Positions 1-6,370 of a DNA stretch of 7,542 bases are shown here, piece by piece. Both the position numbers and the translations under genes were made by a program. Each line of letters begins with the position of its first letter. Position 1 is the stretch's first letter. Source of the DNA: Candidatus Bathyarchaeota archaeon (GTDB lineage Archaea; Thermoproteota; Bathyarchaeia; 40CM-2-53-6; RBG-13-38-9). Under the pieces are notes generated by a model. The model worked only from the letters and a program-made list of their open reading frames with translations, was not told the origin of the DNA and made no database searches. The stretch spans positions 1 to 7,542 of the forward strand of contig JAGTQO010000073.1 in assembly GCA_018396565.1 (NCBI GenBank), in the 5' to 3' direction.

Positions 1-195
1 ACAACCAAATACTTTCTCTATGCGGTTATCTACGCATTCTTCGCTCCCTTGGCGCTCCTCCTCCTCCTGTTGGCACCCAACGTAATATCATTTGACCCTC
101 AAATGTTGGGTCTAACTATAGTTATCATAATCATTATCAGTGTAGCTTCTCTAAGCGCAGCTGCTTCCCTGATACAAAAACCAGGTGAGGAATAG
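1..195 (+). CDS. nuoA: NuoA-like complex I membrane subunit, C-terminal part (5' end outside window)
   Basis: The frame is open from the first base to TAG at 193-195 and gives 64 residues. It shows two hydrophobic helices, about residues 5-26 and 36-58, and a short polar tail ending in KPGEE. NuoA (a three-helix subunit near the quinone chamber) is expected just before nuoB in archaeal and bacterial operons. The pattern KYFLYAVIYAFF followed by a hydrophobic run with a Pro lines up with the second helix of NuoA, which normally reads like YxxALLFxxFDVExxFLxPWAV. The match is imperfect: the conserved acidic FDxE segment reads FAPL here, so the identity rests largely on position and topology. 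The TAG stop overlaps the GTG start of nuoB by one base (TAGTG), which indicates coupled translation. It could instead be a different small membrane protein; the missing N-terminal half would decide. Confidence 0.6.
   Translation, partial: TTKYFLYAVIYAFFAPLALLLLLLAPNVISFDPQMLGLTIVIIIIISVASLSAAASLIQKPGEE
184..190 (+). promoter_or_regulatory. Shine-Dalgarno for nuoB
   Basis: GGTGAGG lies inside the last codons of the nuoA-like frame, 4 nt before GTG at 195. It matches the archaeal 16S anti-SD (GGTGAT-type). It supports the GTG at 195 as the true nuoB start even though that codon overlaps the upstream stop. Confidence 0.7.
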
Positions 196-653
196 TGGAG
201 GTTGTACGATCCATCGCTGGTATCGAGCCAGTGAAGAACCTGATCAGCTGGGCGAGGGCTTGGTCGCTCTGGTCAGTTCATCTATGTACAGGATGTTGCC
301 CAAACGAGTTGATGGCAGTCTCATGTGCCCGCTTCGACTGGGAGAGGTTTGGAACACTTCCATTCCCCTCCCTCAGAGAATGTGATCTCCTGATAATCAC
401 TGGATTCGTTACGAATAAGATGGCGAAGAGGGTGAAACTTATTTATGATCAAATGCCTGACCCGAAGTATGTAATGGTAGTTGGCCACTGCGCTATTAGC
501 GGTGGGTTATGGTGGGACTCATATAGTGTTGTTCAAGGAGTCGACAAGATGCTACCAGTAGATGTCTATGTGCCAGGCTGCCCACCGAGACCTGAGGCGT
601 GGATCCAAGGGTTACATATGCTCCAAGAGAAAATAATTAGAAACAAGTTGTGA
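195..653 (+). CDS. nuoB: Complex I subunit B (N2 [4Fe-4S] cluster subunit)
   Basis: 152 residues from a GTG start, about the core length of NuoB/FpoB. This peripheral-arm subunit carries the last iron-sulfur cluster (N2), which hands electrons to quinone. The four expected ligands are present: the tandem C34-C35 in CTGCCPNE, C99 in VVGHCAISGG, and C129 in VPGCPPRPE. The stretch around residues 19-26 (WARAWSLW) is the usual NuoB lead-in, and LMAVSCARFDWERFG after the Cys pair is also typical. An additional Cys, C31, gives CxxCC and recalls the CxxC of [NiFe]-hydrogenase small subunits, but the tandem Cys marks it as complex I type. It follows the nuoA-like gene with a 1-nt overlap and precedes nuoC by 7 nt, so it is an operon member. 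F420H2 dehydrogenase subunit FpoB cannot be separated from NuoB by this sequence alone. Confidence 0.93.
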   Translation: MEVVRSIAGIEPVKNLISWARAWSLWSVHLCTGCCPNELMAVSCARFDWERFGTLPFPSLRECDLLIITGFVTNKMAKRVKLIYDQMPDPKYVMVVGHCAISGGLWWDSYSVVQGVDKMLPVDVYVPGCPPRPEAWIQGLHMLQEKIIRNKL

Positions 654-660
654 TTTCAAA

Positions 661-1134
661 TTGACTGAACTAGATCGAAATATTGCTGAAGGGATCAAAT
701 CCCATTTTGCTGATGTGGTTCTGGAGGCCAGAGTTCAAAGGGACTTGAGGATAGTGGTTACAGTAGAGAAGGAACATATTTTGGAAGTTGCCCGCTACAT
801 AAGTAGCGAAGTAGGGTTCGATCACCCTGCGTCGGTTGCAGCGGTAGACTACCCGATGCAGGGTAAGATTGAAGTAGTCTACTACATCTGGTCAACTTCA
901 AAGAGGACATTCCTAGCTCTGAAGACAGCTATACCTAGGGCTGAGCCGAAACTCAATTCACTTACCCCAGTTTGGAGCGGGGTTGATTTTCATGAAAGAG
1001 AAATATATGAAATGTTTGGGGTAAGTTTTACTGGGCACCCCAATCTGCGAGGCTTACTACTTCAGGAGGACTGGGAAGGGCCTCCCCCTCTTCGGAAGGA
1101 CTTCAAGCTGAGAACGAAATTGGAGCGGGGTTGA
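661..1134 (+). CDS. nuoC: Complex I subunit C (30 kDa subunit)
   Basis: 157 residues. NuoC is a soluble peripheral-arm subunit that packs against NuoD and carries no cofactor. The family signature is clear: HEREIYEMFG (111-120), then GHPNLRGLLL (125-134) and PLRKDF (143-148), which match the ERExxDMFGixFxGHPxLRRIL...PLRKDY block. The N-terminal half (about residues 5-100) is the usual weakly conserved alpha/beta region. The start is a TTG at 661, with no strong Shine-Dalgarno sequence in the 7 nt after the nuoB stop, so translation probably depends on coupling to nuoB. NuoC and NuoD are separate genes here, not the fused NuoCD form. The nuoC stop lies 4 nt before nuoD. Confidence 0.92.
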   Translation: MTELDRNIAEGIKSHFADVVLEARVQRDLRIVVTVEKEHILEVARYISSEVGFDHPASVAAVDYPMQGKIEVVYYIWSTSKRTFLALKTAIPRAEPKLNSLTPVWSGVDFHEREIYEMFGVSFTGHPNLRGLLLQEDWEGPPPLRKDFKLRTKLERG

Positions 1135-1138
1135 GATA

Positions 1139-2212
1139 ATGCAGGTTAGTTGGGGACCACAGCATCCTGCAAGTGGCCACCTCAGATTTATTCTTGATGT
1201 AGACGGTGACAGTGTCCTGAATTTGGAGCCAGATGTGGGGTATACCCATAGGGGAATAGAGAAGCTCACTGAGAATAGGACATACCTCCAGAACATTCCA
1301 GTTGTGGAGAGGATTAACTCCTACTGTGACGCAACGAATACTGTACTCGGCTATATCGAGGTCGTGGAAGAACTTCTGGAATGCGAGGTGCCTGAACGGG
1401 CGCGGTTCATAAGGGTCATAATGGCTGAAATGAATAGGATCGCCAGCCATCTGTATTGGCTATGTTTAATGTCGATCTCAGTTGGCTTCGAAACGATGTT
1501 GATGTGGACGATGAATGAGCGTGAACTTTTTCTGGACCTTTTTGAGATGATCACAGGTGCCCGAATAACATACTCGGCGTTAAGGCCTGGAGGGGTTAGA
1601 TATGATATTCCTCATGGCTTCGAAGAGGTGGCGACAAAGTATCTAAACCACTTCGAACGTCGCCTAAAAGACTATTATAAGATGATCTTTGAGAACAGCA
1701 CGTTTCGCTTGAGGACTATAGGTGTCGGTTCTATATCATCCTCTGATGCTATCAAACTTGGACTCGTCGGTCCCTGCCTCAGAGCCTCAGGTGTAGCCAC
1801 TGACGTTAGAAAAGACGAGCCATATGAAGTATACCAGAATTTTGACTTCAATATTCCCGTCGAGAAAGCTGGAGACGCATATGCTCGTTCCCTCATCAGG
1901 TTCCATGAGATGGAGGAGAGTGTCTCAATAATAAGGCAGGCATTAAGATCTATTCCGGAGGGACCTATTAGAAAGAGGGTCCCTCTAGTGGTGCCTAAGG
2001 GTGAAGCATACAGTAGGGTGGAGGCTGCTAGGGGAGAATTGGGATATTACCTCGTCGCCAATGGGACAGATAAACCATATCGATTGAAAGTAAGTACTCC
2101 ATCATTCAGAAATATGGCGGCTCTTCCATATATCACCAGAAACGTAACGATCGCAGATATTCCAGCGATATATATGAGCCTCGATCTTATCCCCCTAGAC
2201 ATCGATAGGTAG
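1139..2212 (+). CDS. nuoD: Complex I subunit D (49 kDa quinone-site subunit)
   Basis: 357 residues. NuoD, homologous to the [NiFe]-hydrogenase large subunit, forms the quinone headgroup site with NuoB. Landmarks are GPQHP (6-10), GYTHRGIEKL (34-43), NRTYLQNIP (46-54), VPERARFIRVI (84-94), RIASHL (100-105), PGGVRYDIP (150-158), RGELGYY (298-304) and the C-terminal SLDLIPLDIDR. The hydrogenase Ni ligands are mostly gone: the C-terminal CxxC reads IPLD and the first N-terminal Cys is N60. The active centre is therefore complex I-like. C63 sits where the second N-terminal hydrogenase Cys would be. The protein starts almost directly at GPQHP and lacks about 25-30 residues before RGEL that Thermus Nqo4 has, so it is shorter than bacterial NuoD. 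A G/A-rich stretch (GGAG at 1122) precedes ATG 1139. It is in the operon, 10 nt before nuoH. Confidence 0.94.
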   Translation: MQVSWGPQHPASGHLRFILDVDGDSVLNLEPDVGYTHRGIEKLTENRTYLQNIPVVERINSYCDATNTVLGYIEVVEELLECEVPERARFIRVIMAEMNRIASHLYWLCLMSISVGFETMLMWTMNERELFLDLFEMITGARITYSALRPGGVRYDIPHGFEEVATKYLNHFERRLKDYYKMIFENSTFRLRTIGVGSISSSDAIKLGLVGPCLRASGVATDVRKDEPYEVYQNFDFNIPVEKAGDAYARSLIRFHEMEESVSIIRQALRSIPEGPIRKRVPLVVPKGEAYSRVEAARGELGYYLVANGTDKPYRLKVSTPSFRNMAALPYITRNVTIADIPAIYMSLDLIPLDIDR

Positions 2213-2222
2213 TTGATGAGTC

Positions 2223-3332
2223 ATGGAGTGGAAAAGATCATTCGGCCTTTTAACTTCAATTCTATCATTCTTCGCTTCACTGGCTTTAATATTTCTAAAT
2301 TTCATAGGCCCACTACTATTCAGCCTCCAATTTTATGAGCTTATAATCAAAGTGGCCGTGTTCCCTGGACTGATGTATATCTCCATATTCGCAATATTGA
2401 TTATATGGTTCGAAAGGAAGTTTCTCGCTAGGGTTCATTTAAGAATAGGTCCTCTCCATGTTGGTCCTATGATGGGGATACTACAACCCATAGCTGACTT
2501 TCTAAAGTTGATGGGTAAAGAGATAATCGTCCCTGACAAAGCCCATAAGATCGTTTATAACCTCGCCCCCATCGCCGTAGTTGCCGTGTCATGCTCAAGT
2601 ATTGCATTCATGCCTTTCGGATGGGTTGCTCCAGGTAAGAATTGGGTTATCTATGAGACACCATATAATCTGCTCATAATTTTAATATTATTCACCTTGC
2701 ACCCCCTCATAATTATAGCAGCGGGATGGGGATCTAACAACAAGTACAGCTTCATAGGAGCTATGCGTGCGGCTTTCCAGCTACTAGCATACGAAGTTCC
2801 TATGGTGTTCTGCATAGCGGGGGTAGCCATGATGGCAGGTTCTCTAGACCTTGTCAGAATTGTGGAGAGCCAATCGAAGATATGGTTCGGAGTTGTCGAG
2901 CCTCTAGGATTAATAGTCTTCTTCATATCGATGATGGCGGAGCTGATTCGGAGGCCTTTCGATATACCAGTTGCTGAACAGGAGATTGTGTTTGGATATC
3001 CCACCGAATATAGTGGTGTCCAATTCATGTGCTTCATGATGGCTGAATATGTTAATCTCTGTGTTGCATCACTACTTCTTGCTGGCCTTTTCTTGGGTGG
3101 ATGGCTCGGTCCAGCTTTCCTTCCACCTATCATATGGTTCATTATAAAATCTCTCATCGTATGTTTATTCGTTATAATGGGGAGGGCTACATGGCCACGA
3201 TTGAGGATGGACCAGCTCCTCCGTGTAGGCTGGAGCCTACTGATACCTCTGGCCATTCTTCAGATTGTGATTGTCTTGCTCCTTCTATTGATCTTCCCCA
3301 CGTTTCCTATGTGGCTTGGATTTAGAGGTTAG
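2223..3332 (+). CDS. nuoH: Complex I membrane subunit H (ND1 homologue)
   Basis: 369 residues with about eight or nine hydrophobic helices. NuoH roofs the quinone chamber and links it to the membrane arm. Signatures are ERKFLARVHLRIGP (64-77), the loop VGPMMGILQPIADFLKLMGKE (80-100), GWGSNNKYSFIGAMRAAFQ (168-186), RRPFDIPVAEQEIVFGYPTEYSG (243-265) and GRATWPRLRMDQLLRVGW (320-337). Acidic residues matching E. coli E157, E218, E220 and E228 are seen as E191, E252, E254 and E262. The position of E. coli E216 is V250. About 30 residues at the N-terminus precede the first conserved helix. ATG 2223 follows the nuoD stop by 10 nt, with GATGAG just before it. The sequence matches NuoH/FpoH better than the EchB/MbhM-type hydrogenase subunit, because the PFD-xxE-TEYSG block is intact. 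Confidence 0.95.
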   Translation: MEWKRSFGLLTSILSFFASLALIFLNFIGPLLFSLQFYELIIKVAVFPGLMYISIFAILIIWFERKFLARVHLRIGPLHVGPMMGILQPIADFLKLMGKEIIVPDKAHKIVYNLAPIAVVAVSCSSIAFMPFGWVAPGKNWVIYETPYNLLIILILFTLHPLIIIAAGWGSNNKYSFIGAMRAAFQLLAYEVPMVFCIAGVAMMAGSLDLVRIVESQSKIWFGVVEPLGLIVFFISMMAELIRRPFDIPVAEQEIVFGYPTEYSGVQFMCFMMAEYVNLCVASLLLAGLFLGGWLGPAFLPPIIWFIIKSLIVCLFVIMGRATWPRLRMDQLLRVGWSLLIPLAILQIVIVLLLLLIFPTFPMWLGFRG

Positions 3333-3338
3333 AGAAGA

Positions 3339-3782
3339 ATGGTTACGTCGATCTTAAGGCCACTTTCAATGGCATTTCAACACGTATTCAGAAGAACATT
3401 CACAGTCAAGTACCCGTTCAAGGTTCTCAAGCCAGCAGAGAGGTATCGTGGAAGGCTCATGTTGCGAAGCATCGACGGCTGCATTGGATGTGGACTATGC
3501 TCATGGGTTTGCCCAACCAAAGCAATATTAGTCGTTCAGGAGGCAGAGCGTAAGGCTCCAAGCCTTGACCTTGGAAGATGTTGCATGTGCGGCCTGTGTG
3601 TAGAGATATGCCCAAGTCCGCTCGCACTAACTTTTACAAGCGCCTACGAGCTATGCGAGTATGATAAAGAGAGACTCATATATCAACCGTGGAGATTGAG
3701 CCAGCCTCCAGCCGAACCTCCAAGAGAATATGTAAGAGTCAAGGACATAGATGAGAAGAGACTCATCTCCCATGGACGGTGA
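3339..3782 (+). CDS. nuoI: Complex I subunit I (two [4Fe-4S] ferredoxin-like subunit)
   Basis: 147 residues. NuoI relays electrons through clusters N6a and N6b towards N2 in NuoB. The first motif is C48-x2-C51-x2-C54-x3-C58-P and the second is C81-x2-C84-x2-C87-x3-C91-P, both complete, with an extra Cys at 82. An amphipathic N-terminal stretch (about residues 1-22) and YPFKVLKPAERYRGRLML (25-42) are typical of the membrane-contacting start and the YPxE..RGR block. The tail after residue 115 is Pro-rich and charged, without a recognisable domain. ATG 3339 lies 6 nt after the nuoH stop, with GAGGT inside the end of nuoH as the Shine-Dalgarno sequence. It is the last recognisable complex I gene on this strand: nuoJ-N do not follow. 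Confidence 0.94.
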   Translation: MVTSILRPLSMAFQHVFRRTFTVKYPFKVLKPAERYRGRLMLRSIDGCIGCGLCSWVCPTKAILVVQEAERKAPSLDLGRCCMCGLCVEICPSPLALTFTSAYELCEYDKERLIYQPWRLSQPPAEPPREYVRVKDIDEKRLISHGR

Positions 3783-3856
3783 ATGCTCAAGACTCAGCTC
3801 TTCCAACCCCTATTTCACATACACGTCACAGGAAACTTGTACGACTGAGATCATAA

Positions 3857-5047
3857 ATGCCTAGCATGTGTGACGAGTTGTATGATGTAATTGTTGTTGG
3901 AGGGGGGCCTGCAGGGCTATTTGCCAGCCGCTACGCCTCAATGGGGGGCGCTCGAACCTTACTCGTTGAAAGGAACCCTAGTTTCAGCGGGCCAGTCATA
4001 TGCGGAGAGTTCATTCCATCTTTTGAGGAGGCCAGAAGTTTGATGCCTAATGCCAGAGGGCTATCAGACTTCTATGAGATCGCCTCGAAAACGGTTTCAA
4101 ACAGAACCTCATCTATACTCATGTTCAGTCCTTCTAATAGACTATATGAGTTCAAATTTCATGGGTTAGTTCTCAACAAGGGTCTTTTGAACGATACTTT
4201 GGCTTCAGGATCAAAAAGAGTTGGTGTTGAGGCAGTTGCATCTTGCCTAGTACGGAAGATAGATAGAAAAGGGGATCATTTGAAGATCCACGCTATCACA
4301 AGGAACGGTCCTAAGACATTGGAAGCTAAGGTTGTGGTGGGAGCTGATGGATTCCCCTCGACGACAGCGTCATCAGCCGGAATGGAGTCTGGGTTTTATG
4401 AGAGTGACCTCGCGCTCTGCATCAGCCGCCAAATGATCGATGTGAGGACGGACGAGAAGGCTGTGGAGATGTATTTCGGAAACATGATTGCTCCAGGAGG
4501 ATATGCTTGGATTATTCCGAAGGAGGATGGGGCGGCAAACGTGGGCCTTGGAGTGAGACTGCCAAGATTAGAACATGGTAAGAATCTTCATTGGTGGTTT
4601 AATATATTTCAAACGAAACATCCCGTAGCCTCACCCAAACTTTTGAATGCCAAGACTATCCGCTCTTCCATCAAATTCATTCCCGTTGGTGGTGTTGCTA
4701 AGCAAATTTGCCGAGGCCGAATATTGCTAGCCGGCGACTCGGCTGGCACTGTAGTGCCGATAAATGGTGGTGGGATCCTGACAGCAGCTATATCTGGGAG
4801 AATTGCCGGCGAGCAGGCGGCATCATTTGTCCGTGGTGAGAGCAGCCTCTCAGGATATCGAAGGTTGGTCAATGACGAGATCGGAGATCTAATCCAGAGA
4901 GGCCTTGCATATCGCAAGGCAGCCGATAAAGTGATGGGACACGACACTCTATTCAATATTATGTTCTCCCTATTGAGGGGTGACAATATAGCGAAGATAG
5001 TTCAATGTCGCGATAGTATTTTCTCTAAACTGCTGAGATTCATATAA
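3857..5047 (+). CDS. Geranylgeranyl-reductase-family FAD oxidoreductase
   Basis: 396 residues, the usual length. Members reduce isoprenoid double bonds, for example the geranylgeranyl chains of archaeal ether lipids, chlorophyll or the tail of menaquinone. Visible parts are the FAD dinucleotide fold YDVIVVGGGPAG (9-20) ending at acidic E38, a CGEF segment (49-52) at the place of the family's active-site Cys loop, VVGADG (160-165), GGYAWIIP (214-221) resembling the YxWxFP substrate motif, and the second FAD motif LLAGDSAG with GGGILTAAISG (291-314). The C-terminal 80 residues are helical with no further motif. ATG 3857 is the longest start; ATG 3866 (M4) is an equally good alternative. It lies 74 nt after nuoI on the same strand, so it may be co-transcribed, and converges on a polyprenyl synthase. 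Other FixC-like flavoproteins share this architecture, so the substrate is uncertain. Confidence 0.82.
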   Translation: MPSMCDELYDVIVVGGGPAGLFASRYASMGGARTLLVERNPSFSGPVICGEFIPSFEEARSLMPNARGLSDFYEIASKTVSNRTSSILMFSPSNRLYEFKFHGLVLNKGLLNDTLASGSKRVGVEAVASCLVRKIDRKGDHLKIHAITRNGPKTLEAKVVVGADGFPSTTASSAGMESGFYESDLALCISRQMIDVRTDEKAVEMYFGNMIAPGGYAWIIPKEDGAANVGLGVRLPRLEHGKNLHWWFNIFQTKHPVASPKLLNAKTIRSSIKFIPVGGVAKQICRGRILLAGDSAGTVVPINGGGILTAAISGRIAGEQAASFVRGESSLSGYRRLVNDEIGDLIQRGLAYRKAADKVMGHDTLFNIMFSLLRGDNIAKIVQCRDSIFSKLLRFI

Positions 5048-5105
5048 GTAAGCGTAAGACCCCCTTCTCATAGAGTTACACTAAATAAAGACGAACTCGA
5101 TGTTT
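5048..5105. terminator. Convergent intergenic region, likely termination zone
   Basis: These 58 nt separate two convergent genes. No hairpin is evident. T-rich stretches are seen in both directions: TTTCTATTTCT from 5102 on the + strand, and TCTTTATTTAG at about 5083-5093 on the minus strand. Archaeal termination commonly uses short T-tracts, so this is the plausible place for both transcripts to end. The assignment is positional. Confidence 0.25.
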
Positions 5106-5903
5106 CTATTTCTGAGACCCACATATATGGTCTATGAACTCGATGATACGATTAGATTTCTCACCAAATTTCCTCCTAAGCAGGTCTTTGGCTCTTCCAG
5201 CATACTCAACTGAAAGGCGTGATACAGTTTCAACGGTTAGATCATTGTAAACAGACATCTTTTCCCCATCATTTAAGTCTGCAATGTCATCTCTCATCTG
5301 AAATGAAATCCCTATAAGGCGTCCGCATTCAGATAGACATTCTACCTGGTCTCTAGAAGCCCCAGCCACCAGTGCGCCTATTTCGGCGGAGGCAGAAAAC
5401 ATTGCACCTGTTTTAAAAGAGATTATTTTCAAATATTCTTCAACGCCTTCTTCTCCTTGAGAGAAAACATCTAACATCTCGCCTTGGCTCATCGTAACAA
5501 TAGCGGTTCCTATTGCTCTCATAATCTCTTTGCTATCGTAATGTGAAAGTATTTCAACAGCCTTCGAAGCCAAGAAAAGGCCGCAGGTTATAGCCACCCC
5601 CTCACCAAATGCGATGTGAAGTGGCTGTGAGTTTCTTCTGATTTTTTCATTGTCGATTATGTCATCGAAAATTATTGAGGACGTGTGAATCAACTCTATG
5701 GCTACAGCTGCGTCAAGGGCTCTTTCCATTCTGCAGTCTAACATCTCAGCGCATAGGAGGAGAAGAGTTGCCCTACATCTTTTTCCACCCTTCTCGAATA
5801 TATAGCGAACAATTCTACTCACTTTCTCATCCAATTCTTCAGAGATTTTCTCATAGATCCTGGCTTCGATAGCTGCTCTTGCTTCCGAGATCTGATAGTT
5901 CAT
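5106..5903 (-). CDS. Trans-polyprenyl diphosphate synthase, short form
   Basis: 265 residues against a usual 300-340. Enzymes of this class condense allylic diphosphates with IPP. Seen here are GGKRCRATL (39-47, normally GGKRxRP), the first aspartate-rich motif DDIID (80-84) with R89-R90, SQGEMLD (139-145), FKTG (163-166) and the second motif FQMRDDIAD (201-209). The segment that normally follows the second motif (the GKxxGxDxxEGKxTLP block and a helix pair) is absent: after DDIADLNDGEK the sequence goes straight to the last helices. Residues 4 and 5 before the first motif are serines, not the aromatic typical of short-chain enzymes. By the known chain-length rule this points to a longer product. 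It converges with the flavoprotein gene, which may act on the same chain. The ATG at 5903 has AAAGGTAG 7 nt upstream. Confidence 0.85.
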   Translation of the reverse strand: MNYQISEARAAIEARIYEKISEELDEKVSRIVRYIFEKGGKRCRATLLLLCAEMLDCRMERALDAAVAIELIHTSSIIFDDIIDNEKIRRNSQPLHIAFGEGVAITCGLFLASKAVEILSHYDSKEIMRAIGTAIVTMSQGEMLDVFSQGEEGVEEYLKIISFKTGAMFSASAEIGALVAGASRDQVECLSECGRLIGISFQMRDDIADLNDGEKMSVYNDLTVETVSRLSVEYAGRAKDLLRRKFGEKSNRIIEFIDHICGSQK

Positions 5904-5938
5904 TTGCTGACTACCTTTATGCTGGAATACTTTGAAGG

Positions 5939-5947
5939 TTTATTAAG
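5939..5947 (-). promoter_or_regulatory. TATA-like box for the polyprenyl synthase gene
   Basis: CTTAATAAA on the minus strand is centred 40 nt before the ATG at 5903. Archaeal transcription starts about 26 nt downstream of the box centre, near 5917, which would leave a very short leader carrying the Shine-Dalgarno AAAGGTAG (5918-5911). The assignment rests on spacing and A/T content only. Confidence 0.4.
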
Positions 5948-6025
5948 ATAAAGGTGTTTTCGCTCATATCTTTTCACTAAGGTTCGTGAGGCTTGCTATA
6001 GCAGCCAGTAATTTACCGTGGTGAG

Positions 6026-6349
6026 TCAAAATCTAGGTACGTAGGCCTGCTTAGCTAGAAGTTCGTTTAACCGAGTTAGGATCCAGATGTCAACATCTTC
6101 TCCAACCGACAGATGTATGTTGCGGAGCTTGCCGGATCTAACCTGAACATGTCACACTGTTTTCGCCGGTTCTCTAGATGGCCTTGGAGCGTAGACATTC
6201 AGATTGACATTGGATGAGCCGGAAATCCATAGCATCAACTTGTAAACCTGACCAATTCCTGTTCTGAGCCTACTCCTTAAATTCAAGACTACTGCAACTA
6301 GACTGAAGGAATCTAAATTATTATTAGGCGACGCTGGGAGGTTGACCAT
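6026..6349 (-). pseudogene. Possible decayed or split small gene, unknown function
   Basis: On the minus strand, ATG 6349 opens a 65-codon frame to TGA at 6154-6152. The same frame then stays open for 41 more codons to TGA at 6028-6026. Neither half is recognisable. The second half has protein-like character: a basic start (VRSGKLR), a short beta-like stretch (NIHLSV) and an amphipathic helix-like stretch (EDVDIWILTRLNELLAKQ), faintly recalling a ribbon-helix-helix fold. It has no start codon of its own. A TATA-like box lies 27 nt before ATG 6349, which would suit a leaderless transcript. A stretch this short can be open by chance, so this may be noise, a real 65-residue protein, or a gene broken by one point mutation. 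Confidence 0.25.
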
Positions 6350-6370
6350 TCATGGACGGTGAGAAAGTGA

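Noticed and set aside
1057..1554. Overlapping minus-strand open frames
   Set aside because: They are antisense to the conserved nuoC/nuoD sequence and carry no recognisable motif.
1139..2212. Reading the D subunit as a [NiFe]-hydrogenase large subunit
   Set aside because: Only one of the four Ni-ligand positions is Cys, and the C-terminus reads LIPLDIDR. The Nuo-type THRGIEKL block is present and NuoH is complex I-like.
2651..3256. 201-codon open frame on the minus strand
   Set aside because: It lies wholly antisense to nuoH, whose motifs are unmistakable. Its translation shows no domain and no start context, so it is a shadow.
4609..4986. 125-codon open frame on the minus strand
   Set aside because: It is antisense to the second FAD motif and C-terminal part of the flavoprotein, and is a shadow.
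5975..6080. tRNA-like pieces (GGTTCGTGAGG and GTTCGTTTAAC)
   Set aside because: The flanking bases do not form a T-stem, and no acceptor, D- or anticodon arms can be placed around either piece.
6152..6154. In-frame TGA read as selenocysteine
   Set aside because: No selenoprotein family resemblance, no visible SECIS-like hairpin, and no second line of evidence. A mutation or a genuine stop is simpler.
3771..6362. 12-nt repeat CATGGACGGTGA at 3771 and 6351
   Set aside because: One or two 12-nt matches are expected by chance in a window of this size. One copy is inside nuoI, and there is no extension of the identity.
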